Positions 1 to 6,441 of a stretch of DNA of 9,516 nt are shown one piece after another. Made by a program: the position numbers and the translations under genes. This DNA is from DTU018 sp964618175 (GTDB lineage Bacteria; Bacillota; Syntrophomonadia; Syntrophomonadales; Syntrophomonadaceae), in the NCBI GenBank assembly GCA_964618175.1, contig CAZTZX010000077.1:1-9516 (forward strand), in the 5' to 3' direction. Below the pieces are notes generated by a model. The model was not told the origin of the DNA. It did not search any database and saw nothing but the letters and a program-made list of their open reading frames with translations. The stretch's first letter is position 1; every line of letters starts with the position of its first letter.

Positions 1-86
1 TTTTGTTGCTACAGATAGTAGGGGAGGATTATCGCAACGGAATAGGGAATTCAATTCTAAGGAAATTGGTAAACGAGGTGGTAGGG

Positions 87-938
87 ATGGAGAATTATGT
101 TCATAGCAGTGCAAGTTTTCAATCGTTCGATGGTCTCAAGCTTTTCTATCAAAAATGGCTCTGTAAAGATGCTAAAGGAGTCGTAATTATTGCTCATGGT
201 CTGGGTGAACACAGCAGCAGATATAGTCACTTGGTGGAAGAGTTAGCCGGTAAAGGCGTCTCTTTCTATGCCCTGGATCACAGGGGTCACGGTCGTTCCG
301 AAGGCAAGCGGGGCCATATCTCAAGTTTTAGTGATTTTACGGCTGATCTGGCTAGCCTGGTAGAGATGGCCAGAAGAGAAAACCCTGCTATACCACTTAT
401 CCTGCTTGGCCACAGCATGGGCGGAGTCATAGCCTTCCAATACGTTCTCCAACAATCGCAGGCTGTAGATGGCTTGATACTTTCATCAGCAGGTTTGATC
501 CCTATCCTTGATGTCCCTGGTTGGCTACAGAGCCTGGTAAAGGTATTATTATCACGCATCGTTCCCGGTTTGACCATATCCAATGGGCTGGATGCATCTG
601 GTCTATCCCATGATCAGCCAATTGTAAACCAGTATCTGGATGATCCGTTGGTTCATGATAAAGTAACGGCGCGCTGGTTTCAGGAATTTGCAGCTGCCGG
701 ACAGGATTCACTCAACCGCGCTGGAGAATTAACTTTGCCGTTGCTCATTATCCATGGTCAAAATGACCCCATCGTTGACTATAAAGGTAGTGTAAAAGCC
801 ATGGAACTAGCGTCATCTTCAGACAAAACCCTGCACATATTTGAAGGTTTGCTTCATGAAACCATGAATGAACCCCAGGAACTCCGTCAAGAAGTGCTGA
901 ACAGAGTTGGGGAATGGATAGTAGCCCACATAAGTTGA
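87..938 (+). CDS. Alpha/beta hydrolase, monoacylglycerol lipase / lysophospholipase type
   Basis: A 283-residue serine hydrolase of the Hydrolase_4 (monoacylglycerol lipase-like) group, expected to cleave the ester bond of monoacylglycerols or lysophospholipids; the substrate is inferred from family only. Visible elements are the oxyanion-hole HGLGEH at 37-42, the DHRGHGRS segment at 64-71 typical of this group, the nucleophile elbow GHSMGG with Ser110, the acid Asp227 in GQNDPIVD, and His257 in LLHE. A cap region lies at about 135-205. There is no signal peptide, so it is probably cytosolic. The frame stays open upstream to position 3, but the ATG at 87 is preceded by GAGGTG (75-80) with 6 nt spacing, and the 28 extra residues do not look like family sequence. 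It converges on the neighbouring oxidoreductase gene with only 7 bp between the two stop codons. The first 86 bases of the window show no convincing promoter. Family assignment is secure, substrate is not. Confidence 0.93.
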   Translation: MENYVHSSASFQSFDGLKLFYQKWLCKDAKGVVIIAHGLGEHSSRYSHLVEELAGKGVSFYALDHRGHGRSEGKRGHISSFSDFTADLASLVEMARRENPAIPLILLGHSMGGVIAFQYVLQQSQAVDGLILSSAGLIPILDVPGWLQSLVKVLLSRIVPGLTISNGLDASGLSHDQPIVNQYLDDPLVHDKVTARWFQEFAAAGQDSLNRAGELTLPLLIIHGQNDPIVDYKGSVKAMELASSSDKTLHIFEGLLHETMNEPQELRQEVLNRVGEWIVAHIS

Positions 939-945
939 TAAGCTG

Positions 946-2064
946 TTAATCTTCAAAAGGGAAATGGTATTGGTTAAGGGCCAATTCATTTCTCATAGCC
1001 AGCATGTCCTTTTGAAGAGCTAGGTTTACAGGTACTCCGCGGTCTTGGCGATCCAGCCAGGCCAAATATTCCTTTTCGCCTGCCGTATAGATCCTGTCTG
1101 CACCTGGAGAAACGCGGGATGCTCTCAGTTGGCGCAGGATATCTCCGGTAGTCTTCTTAAAGAGATCCAGATCTGTAAAAGCTTCTACCTGAATGGCCAT
1201 GAAAAAGTGTCCTAATCGGTATGGCTGAGCTTGACCAGTTTCATCATATCCAGATAAGGCCTTTAAGAAGGCACCCTGCTGCAAGGCTGCCGATAGGATC
1301 TCTACTACGGTGGCATAGCCGTAACCTTTGTAACCACCCTGTTCCTCTCCCAGACCTCCCAGGGGAGTCAGAGCTGCTTTTCCTTTAACTAGATCGACCA
1401 GAATTTGTTTGGTATCGGTTCGAGTTTCACCTTTTTCATCAATGACCCACCCAGGAGGGACATCCTTACCCAACCGATCATAGACCTCAATTTTACCGCG
1501 CTGGGATACGGAAGTAGCACAGTCCAGTACAAAGGGGAATTCTTCATCGGTGGGAATACCAAAAGTAAGAGGATTAGTACCCAGCATGTTCTCCACGCCC
1601 CAGGTGGGAGCGATGGAAGGGCGGGCATTGGTCCCGGTTATACCGATCATGCCTTTTTCCACGGCCATTAAAGCATAATAGCCGGCAATTCCATAATGAG
1701 TGGAATTCCTGACTGCGACCATGCCCATTCCATAGGTGGCGGCCTTTTCTAGAGCTATTTGGGTAGCCCGATGGGAAATGACGTGTCCCATACCATTGTG
1801 ACCATCAATAACCGCTGTAGTTGGGCCTTCCTTGATTATTTCCCATTGGGTAACAGCTTGCTGAATACCCTTCTTGATGCGATCGTAATAAATTGGTTTA
1901 AGTCGTCCAATGCCGTGAGAATCAATACCTCGTTTATCTGAGGTAATAAGCACTTCAGCACAAATTCGGGCATCGTCTAAAGGCACACCCACTCCCACAA
2001 AGACATCGACCATAAATTGCTCCATCACATCAAAAGGGATCCAATAAATCTTATCATGTTCCAT
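946..2064 (-). CDS. Ldh2-family malate/L-lactate/2-oxoacid oxidoreductase
   Basis: A 372-residue NAD(P)H-dependent oxidoreductase of the Ldh2 (LDH2/MDH2) family, which interconverts 2-oxoacids and 2-hydroxyacids and has a fold unrelated to classical lactate dehydrogenases. Family marks are SHGIGR at 49-54 with the presumed catalytic His50, NSTHYGIAGYY at 120-130, TNARPS at 145-150, LGTNPLTFG at 161-169 and the glycine-rich GGYKGYGY at 243-250. Length matches the family (about 340-370), with a slightly long C-terminal tail. Known members act on malate, lactate, sulfolactate, ureidoglycolate or diketogulonate; nothing visible decides between them. I chose the ATG at 2064 because GAGGTG (2071-2076) sits 6 nt upstream; a GTG at 2073 lies inside that same site and would add three residues. 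It follows glpK by 18 bp on the same strand, so the two are probably co-transcribed, hinting at a substrate linked to glycerol or C3 metabolism (inference). Confidence 0.9.
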   Translation of the reverse strand: MEHDKIYWIPFDVMEQFMVDVFVGVGVPLDDARICAEVLITSDKRGIDSHGIGRLKPIYYDRIKKGIQQAVTQWEIIKEGPTTAVIDGHNGMGHVISHRATQIALEKAATYGMGMVAVRNSTHYGIAGYYALMAVEKGMIGITGTNARPSIAPTWGVENMLGTNPLTFGIPTDEEFPFVLDCATSVSQRGKIEVYDRLGKDVPPGWVIDEKGETRTDTKQILVDLVKGKAALTPLGGLGEEQGGYKGYGYATVVEILSAALQQGAFLKALSGYDETGQAQPYRLGHFFMAIQVEAFTDLDLFKKTTGDILRQLRASRVSPGADRIYTAGEKEYLAWLDRQDRGVPVNLALQKDMLAMRNELALNQYHFPFED

Positions 2065-2082
2065 CTCATTCACCTCGTGAGT

Positions 2083-3576
2083 TTATTTTGCACGTGTCAA
2101 GGTACATTCCACAGCAGAATGCCAATTCTTCAAGAGTAAAGCGCGCTTTTCATTATCAACTGAAGGTTCAAACTTGCGATCGACCTGCCGCATGATTATT
2201 AATTCCTCCTGGTTGTTCCAGAACCCGCTGCCCAAACCAGCTAAATAAGCGGCGCCGATAGCGGTTGATTCAGTATTTACAGGTCTTTCAACCGGAACCC
2301 CTAAAATATCTGTCTGAAACTGCATCAAAAAGTTATTGGCACAGGCTCCGCCATCCGCATTTAAGGTCTGCAGGGTAATACCAGAATCACGCTGCATGGC
2401 ATTCAATACGTCATAAGTTTGGTAAGCAATTGCCTCCAAGGCCGCCCTGGCTAAATGAGCACGGCTAGTTCCTCGGGTAAGGCCTACTAAACTGCCGCGA
2501 GCGTGCATATCCCAATAGGGAGCGCCCAGACCCACAAAAGCAGGTACCAGGTATACACCATCATTACCGGGTAGTGATTGGGCTAGAGTTTCAGTTTCCG
2601 CCGCAGTTTCAACAACTTTGAGCTCATCTCTTAGCCATTGAACTGCTGCGCCAGCCACAAAAATACTGCCTTCCAGAGCATAGTAGACTTCGCCATTCAA
2701 TGACCAGGCGAGGGTGGTAACCAAACCATGATTTGAATTGACCGCCTGCTTACCAGTATTCATCAATAAGAAGCACCCGGTACCATAGGTGTTTTTAGCC
2801 TGTCCGGAGTTAAAGCAGGCCTGGCCGAATAGGGCCGCTTGCTGATCACCTGCCAGACCGGCAATGGGAATCTCATTTCCCAATAGCTGAGGGTTTGAAT
2901 ATCCATAGATTTCCGATGAACTCTTTACCTGGGGAAGCATGGTACGGGGGATATCAAAATAGCTGAGAATGTCATCATCCCAATTTAAGTTATGAATATT
3001 ATAGAGCATGGTTCGGGAAGCATTCGATACATCAGTAGTGTGCACCTTGCCGCCGGTGAGCTTCCATAAAAGCCAGCTGTCAATAGTTCCGAATAAAAGC
3101 CGTCCTTGCTCAGCCTGGGAACGGATGGAGGGGGAATTGTCTAAAATCCAGGCCAGCTTTGTGGCTGAAAAATAAGCATCAATTACCAGGCCGGTCTTGG
3201 CGCTTATCCTGGGACCCCAACCGGCCAATTTCATTTGATCACAGAGAGGAGCGGTGCGGCGACATTGCCAGACAATAGCATTTCCTACCGGCATACCAGT
3301 CTCTCGATCCCATACTACCGTGGTCTCTCTCTGATTGGTGATACCTATAGCATGAACATCACTGCTGTCTAGATTAGCCTGTAATAAAGCTTGGGTAGCG
3401 ACGCTCAGTGTAACTGCCCATATTTCCTGAGGGTCATGTTCCACCCAACCGGGATGGGGATAGATTTGAGTGAACTCTCGATAGGCGCGGGAAATAACCT
3501 GGCCTTTGTGATTGATCAGCAAGGCGGTAGTTCCAGTTGTCCCTTGGTCAATCGCCAAAATATGTTTTGTAATCAC
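2083..3576 (-). CDS. glpK: Glycerol kinase
   Basis: Phosphorylates glycerol with ATP to sn-glycerol 3-phosphate, the entry step of glycerol use; a cytosolic FGGY-family kinase. The 497-residue product is close to the E. coli enzyme throughout. Visible are the ATP-site DQGTTG at 10-15, NQRETTVVW at 81-89 (Arg83 and Glu84 bind glycerol), Tyr135, GDQQAALFGQ at 243-252 with the catalytic base Asp244, TYGTGCF at 263-269 and GAPYWD further on. The loop before GDQQ (SEIYGYSNPQLLGNEIP) lacks the histidine that HPr phosphorylates in many Firmicute glycerol kinases, so it resembles the E. coli form there. I prefer the GTG at 3576, preceded by AAGGAAGTGGAT, because it matches the family N-terminus; an upstream GTG at 3594 behind AAGGGA would add six residues. 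It is the first gene of a probable pair with the Ldh2-family oxidoreductase. No glpF, glpD or glpP lies in the window. Confidence 0.97.
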   Translation of the reverse strand: MITKHILAIDQGTTGTTALLINHKGQVISRAYREFTQIYPHPGWVEHDPQEIWAVTLSVATQALLQANLDSSDVHAIGITNQRETTVVWDRETGMPVGNAIVWQCRRTAPLCDQMKLAGWGPRISAKTGLVIDAYFSATKLAWILDNSPSIRSQAEQGRLLFGTIDSWLLWKLTGGKVHTTDVSNASRTMLYNIHNLNWDDDILSYFDIPRTMLPQVKSSSEIYGYSNPQLLGNEIPIAGLAGDQQAALFGQACFNSGQAKNTYGTGCFLLMNTGKQAVNSNHGLVTTLAWSLNGEVYYALEGSIFVAGAAVQWLRDELKVVETAAETETLAQSLPGNDGVYLVPAFVGLGAPYWDMHARGSLVGLTRGTSRAHLARAALEAIAYQTYDVLNAMQRDSGITLQTLNADGGACANNFLMQFQTDILGVPVERPVNTESTAIGAAYLAGLGSGFWNNQEELIIMRQVDRKFEPSVDNEKRALLLKNWHSAVECTLTRAK

Positions 3577-3606
3577 ATTATCCACTTCCTTCACGCTGTC
3601 CCTTTT

Positions 3607-3624
3607 ATTCTAGCAGACTAGAAT
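3607..3624. promoter_or_regulatory. Inverted repeat in the glpK leader
   Basis: ATTCTAG and CTAGAAT form a perfect 7-bp inverted repeat around a 4-base centre (CAGA on the plus strand). It lies directly upstream of the possible AAGGGA ribosome site and 31 nt before the preferred glpK start. It could be a repressor operator or a small leader hairpin. No regulator is identified, and no clear sigma-A promoter was found for glpK. Confidence 0.4.
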
Positions 3625-3647
3625 CAAACCACGGTATATTTCTCAAC

Positions 3648-3660
3648 AACTGTAACAGTT
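3648..3660. promoter_or_regulatory. 13-bp perfect palindrome AACTGTAACAGTT
   Basis: AACTGT-A-ACAGTT is an exact palindrome in the divergent region between glpK and the kinase-like gene. It abuts a TTGACA hexamer (3662-3667) pointing toward the kinase-like gene and lies about 70 nt upstream of the glpK start. Its position would let a dimeric regulator affect either or both genes. The regulator is unknown. Confidence 0.4.
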
Positions 3661-3661
3661 A

Positions 3662-3691
3662 TTGACAATTAAGTAGTGATCCCAAACTAAT
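3662..3691 (+). promoter_or_regulatory. Possible sigma-A promoter for the kinase-like/DUF1653 gene
   Basis: A perfect -35 hexamer TTGACA (3662-3667) is followed after 18 bp by ACTAAT (3686-3691), four of six matches to the -10 consensus. The transcript would start near 3698 and have a leader of about 85 nt. A second possibility nearer the gene is TTAAGG (3723-3728), 18 bp, then TATATT (3747-3752). A second TTGACA at 3733-3738 lacks a good -10. Confidence 0.35.
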
Positions 3692-3781
3692 CCTAGTGTC
3701 ACAGCTAGACATTTTACGTATTTTAAGGTATTTTGACAGCAATAGATATATTTAGTGAATGTTTGCAAAGGGAGGAAAATA

Positions 3782-4609
3782 ATGAAAATATTTGTGTTGA
3801 TCGGTCCTCCATCCAGTGGCAAATCGGTTTTAATGGATTATTTGTTGCTAAATGACAGTGATTACCTGGAACCTATTGTTTCTTACACTTCCAGGAGTCC
3901 CAAACCGGGTGAAAAGGAGGGAAAGGACTATTATTTCATCACTCCCGCTCAGTATACTGATTACCTAGTGAAGAATGAAATAATCGAAGAAATTAAATAT
4001 CTGGAAAATAACTATGGTATCACGCGAACCGAAATTAAGCGAGTCCAGGCCACCGGACGTAACGGAATTGCTATTCTGAACTTGGAAGGACTGCGCATTC
4101 TTAAAAATGTTTTGGGACCTCAAAATATTGTAAGTATTTTTATTTATCGGGACCTGAGGGATATTCTGGAAGACCTTAAACAGAGTTGCAATCCAGATAA
4201 ATACCAGGGAAGGGTCACTACCGTTAAACAAGAAATGAAAGACATTGGCACATCTGATTATGTGGTATATAATATGGGCTCATTAGCCAATGCCTATCAG
4301 CAGATGCACAGTATCATCCGCAAGGAAATCAATGCTCCACCTATTGACCAGTCCATAGAGCCAGGCCAGCGCTATCGACATTTCAAAGGAGACTTATATG
4401 AAGTAATAACCAAGGCGCTGCATAGTGAAAACTATTGTCCTCTAGTGGTTTACAAGAACCTGTCTACGGGCGATGTTTTTGCACGTCCCTACGATCTATT
4501 CTGTGGCAAGAAAGAACTGGAGTCTCAAAATCGAATTGTAAACCGCTTTGAATTAGTTGAGGAAAAAGAAGATCAGAGCGATGCCCCGGTCTTTAACGAT
4601 ACTCCTTAA
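3782..4609 (+). CDS. Guanylate-kinase-like protein fused to a DUF1653 domain
   Basis: A 275-residue two-part protein. Residues 1-185 resemble guanylate kinase: P-loop GPPSSGKS at 8-15, the nucleobase-binding SYTSRSPKPGE at 34-44, GKDYYF at 47-52, an acidic EEIKYLENNYG stretch at 69-79 and an ILNLEG strand at 98-103. The arginine-rich lid of true Gmk (RRLxxRG...R) is not evident; around 128-145 the sequence is LEDLKQSCNPDKYQGRV, and the Asp of the family DID motif appears as Asn100. Residues 195-242 match DUF1653: RYRHFKGDLYEVI, AxHSEN, LVVYKNL, VFARPYDLF. An acidic tail ends the protein. It may therefore bind a nucleotide without being the housekeeping GMP kinase; its function is unknown. The ATG at 3782 was chosen over a GTG at 3755 because GGGAGG (3770-3775) lies 6 nt before it. 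Its 3' end overlaps the convergent membrane-protein gene by 17 bp. Confidence 0.88.
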   Translation: MKIFVLIGPPSSGKSVLMDYLLLNDSDYLEPIVSYTSRSPKPGEKEGKDYYFITPAQYTDYLVKNEIIEEIKYLENNYGITRTEIKRVQATGRNGIAILNLEGLRILKNVLGPQNIVSIFIYRDLRDILEDLKQSCNPDKYQGRVTTVKQEMKDIGTSDYVVYNMGSLANAYQQMHSIIRKEINAPPIDQSIEPGQRYRHFKGDLYEVITKALHSENYCPLVVYKNLSTGDVFARPYDLFCGKKELESQNRIVNRFELVEEKEDQSDAPVFNDTP

Positions 4610-4955
4610 TAAAGCAGGCAAAAATCAGCGAACTGATTAGCCAGGCAAGTATGGATATGATTAGCGAACATAGCCACCCCCATCCAGACAGGAATCCCCA
4701 CAATGTCACTGCAACACATACCGTACAGCCTAACATACCTGCCGTAGCCCCCAGTGCTAACTGGGAAGCTGCCTGATGTCCCTCATAATGCCCGGTCATG
4801 ATAACTGCTGAGGCTAACACTGCCGGGAAAGCGGCAAATATCCCAGCAAAGGACTTCCATGGTACTACTAATAACAAAAGGTAGCAACCGGCTACCGCCG
4901 TACCACCCAAAAGAAAGCGCAGCATTAAATCCGCAATTATTTCGGTATTCTTCAT
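4593..4955 (-). CDS. Small membrane protein, DUF3147-like, second of a paralogous pair
   Basis: A 120-residue, very hydrophobic protein with about four membrane segments and little else, so an inner-membrane protein. It shares LRF-LGGTA near the N-terminus, GIFAAFPAV at about 38-46 and a GML....C segment near 75-80 with the gene just upstream, showing that the two arose by duplication. I associate this pattern with DUF3147, from memory and without a search. Function is unknown; adjacent paralogous small membrane proteins often act as heteromeric pairs, which is inference. The ATG at 4955 overlaps the preceding gene's TGA (ATGA), with GGTGAT a few bases upstream, so translation is probably coupled; the frame runs open further upstream to 5039, but that part lies inside the neighbour. 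It overlaps the convergent kinase-like gene by 17 bp, leaving no room for a terminator between them. Confidence 0.8.
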   Translation of the reverse strand: MKNTEIIADLMLRFLLGGTAVAGCYLLLLVVPWKSFAGIFAAFPAVLASAVIMTGHYEGHQAASQLALGATAGMLGCTVCVAVTLWGFLSGWGWLCSLIISILAWLISSLIFACFIKEYR

Positions 4956-5320
4956 GGCATCACCAGCTTCCAGGTCATATATATACCGGTGGCTGCCAGC
5001 AGCCAAATCAACAGAGCCTGTCCCAATCCCTTTTGCCAACCGTTTCTTAAAATTAGGCGACTGGCTGCTACCGTACAGATGATATTAGCCAGCATACCGA
5101 CCAAAGCTCCCTCTGATACATGTACTGACATGTTAATCAACTGCCCTCCTCGATAATCTAGAGCCAGACTTAGGATAGCCGCCAAATAGACAGCGGGAAA
5201 GGCCGCGAAAATACCGCCCATACGCGGCCCGGAGAAGCGGGCTATTAATGTACAGGCCACTATTGCTGTTCCTCCCAGTACAAAACGTAGCATTACCGGT
5301 ATTATCAAATCGTAACTCAT
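4952..5320 (-). CDS. Small membrane protein, DUF3147-like, first of a paralogous pair
   Basis: A 122-residue hydrophobic protein with about four predicted membrane segments, paralogous to the following gene: MLRFVLGGTA at 9-18, GGIFAAFPAV at about 35-44 and GMLANIIC near 75. The loop between the second and third segments (DYRGGQLINMS) is the main polar part. Family DUF3147 is my best guess and function is unknown. The ATG at 5320 is preferred because GGTGAG lies 6-7 nt upstream; a TTG at 5323 is possible. It is the promoter-proximal gene of the pair, behind a good sigma-A promoter at 5352-5380. The shared GIFAAFPAV motif, unusually conserved for a membrane segment, may be functional. Confidence 0.8.
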   Translation of the reverse strand: MSYDLIIPVMLRFVLGGTAIVACTLIARFSGPRMGGIFAAFPAVYLAAILSLALDYRGGQLINMSVHVSEGALVGMLANIICTVAASRLILRNGWQKGLGQALLIWLLAATGIYMTWKLVMP

Positions 5321-5351
5321 CAATCGCTCACCAATTTTTTTCTCAGAACCA

Positions 5352-5380
5352 ATTATAGATCAGAATGCTTTATGTGACCA
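5352..5380 (-). promoter_or_regulatory. Sigma-A promoter for the membrane-protein pair
   Basis: Reading the minus strand, TGGTCA (5380-5375, four of six matches) is followed after exactly 17 bp by a perfect TATAAT (5357-5352). The predicted start is near 5345, giving a leader of about 25 nt that contains the GGTGAG ribosome site. This is the best sigma-A promoter in the window. Confidence 0.65.
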
Positions 5381-5388
5381 GGCGGGAT

Positions 5389-5405
5389 CCGGACAGCCTG
5401 TCCGG
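5389..5405. promoter_or_regulatory. 17-bp perfect palindrome CCGGACAG-C-CTGTCCGG
   Basis: Two exact 8-base arms flank one central base. It lies immediately upstream of the -35 box of the membrane-protein promoter, centred about 52 bp before the predicted start, where an activator would bind. It could also fold as a 6-bp GC-rich stem with a 5-base loop in RNA, but no gene ends here that would need a terminator, so a protein-binding site is more likely. Confidence 0.5.
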
Positions 5406-5455
5406 GATTTTAGCAGATCTCGGTAGTAAAAGGATTATCAGCCAACCATGCCGAA

Positions 5456-5467
5456 ATCAATATTGAT
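5456..5467. promoter_or_regulatory. 12-bp palindrome ATCAATATTGAT upstream of the MBL hydrolase gene
   Basis: A perfect self-complementary 12-mer ending 32 bp before the TTG start. It overlaps the possible -10 AATATT (5459-5464) of a weak promoter whose -35 would be TTATCA (5435-5440). It could be an operator. It is short and AT-rich, so chance is a real alternative. Confidence 0.25.
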
Positions 5468-5499
5468 CTAATCCTATCGTTTATAGAGGAGGTGTTTCT

Positions 5500-6381
5500 T
5501 TGCGAATATCAGAAAATGTGCTCTTGCTGGGTAATGGACACTTTAATCACTATATCGTGGGCCAAAGGCAGGCTGCGTTAATTGAATGTGGCATGAGTGC
5601 AGGAATTCCAGCATTTACTCAACAATGGGAATCGCTAAAAACACAGCCAGAGATATTACACATTTTGGCCTTGCATTCTCATTTTGATCATGTCTGTGGG
5701 ATTCCAGCATTTAGAAAAATATTTCCCCAGGCAGTGGTTTGTGCCAGTGCAGGGACGGAAAAACTACTGTCTAAAGATAAAGTCTGTAACGCCGTACAGT
5801 TAGGTGACCAGCTGGTAAGTGAAGTTTACTTCAATGATAATCGCATCAGTGAAAAGCTCTCTCCGTTGGACACCGCTCTTCTGAAGATTGATCAAGTAAT
5901 AGGGCAGGGAGATGTTATTGAGCTTGGTTCAGGCCTTACTCTGCAAATAATTGCTACACCAGGACACAGTTCCTGTTCCATAGCAGCTTATCTGCCCGAA
6001 GAAGAGGTTATGTTTGTATCGGATGCCGCCGGGACAGCTATATCCCCAGAAGTAATAGCTCCAGTTTTCTTTCAAGACTATGACTTATATCTAGACAGCC
6101 TCCGCAAACTAATCGATTATCCTACCAAAATACTGGCCCTCGGACATGGGGACGTCATTATCGGGACTGATCAAGTGCAGAATTTTTATCGGCGCTCTCT
6201 ACAATCTGCTGAAGATGCTTTTGAGGCGGTCAAGAATAAGTTAATGGCTGGGGCCAGTGAAGAAGAAGTTGCCAGTCAGTTGTATGACCAATATATGATG
6301 GGCGGCTTGGCAGATTACCCCAAACCAGTGATGCTGATTTCACTGGGGCAACTTATAAAAAATGTGGCCCAACGGATATAA
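5500..6381 (+). CDS. Metallo-beta-lactamase-fold hydrolase
   Basis: A 293-residue MBL-fold metallo-hydrolase, probably cytosolic with a two-metal centre. The metal ligands are all visible: HSHFDH at 59-64 (His59, His61, Asp63, His64), His156 in TPGHSSCS, Asp175 in SDAAG and His216 in GHGD. The N-terminus (VLLLGNGHFNHYIV) resembles the glyoxalase II/thioesterase-like MBL branch, where thioesters or other esters are common substrates, but the substrate here is not decided. An insertion around 95-130 separates the first metal motif from the second half, and residues 225-293 form a helical extension. The start is TTG at 5500, chosen because AGAGGAGGTG (5485-5494) sits just before it and no ATG/GTG is better placed. 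The gene is alone on its strand and ends at a strong terminator shared with the convergent FAD/Rieske gene. Confidence 0.92.
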   Translation: MRISENVLLLGNGHFNHYIVGQRQAALIECGMSAGIPAFTQQWESLKTQPEILHILALHSHFDHVCGIPAFRKIFPQAVVCASAGTEKLLSKDKVCNAVQLGDQLVSEVYFNDNRISEKLSPLDTALLKIDQVIGQGDVIELGSGLTLQIIATPGHSSCSIAAYLPEEEVMFVSDAAGTAISPEVIAPVFFQDYDLYLDSLRKLIDYPTKILALGHGDVIIGTDQVQNFYRRSLQSAEDAFEAVKNKLMAGASEEEVASQLYDQYMMGGLADYPKPVMLISLGQLIKNVAQRI

Positions 6382-6397
6382 TCCTTATTCAAGATGG

Positions 6398-6438
6398 AAA
6401 TACACCACTGGTATTCGTATTATACCAGTGGTGTATTT
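6398..6438. terminator. Bidirectional intrinsic terminator
   Basis: A perfect 17-bp stem (left arm 6398-6414, right arm 6422-6438) with a 7-base loop stands between the convergent MBL hydrolase and FAD/Rieske genes. On the plus strand it runs into TTTTGTTT. On the minus strand the arm ends in ATTT soon after the other gene's stop. It should end transcription from both sides. Confidence 0.9.
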
Positions 6439-6441
6439 TGT

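Noticed and set aside
1..86. Upstream in-frame extension of the alpha/beta hydrolase and possible promoter TTGCTA-N17-TTATCG
   Set aside because: The extension does not resemble family sequence, the ATG at 87 has a good ribosome site, and the -10 match is poor.
5389..5405. GC-rich palindrome as an intrinsic terminator
   Set aside because: No gene ends nearby on either strand, and only a short T-run follows on the plus strand; its place behind a -35 box favours a protein-binding site.
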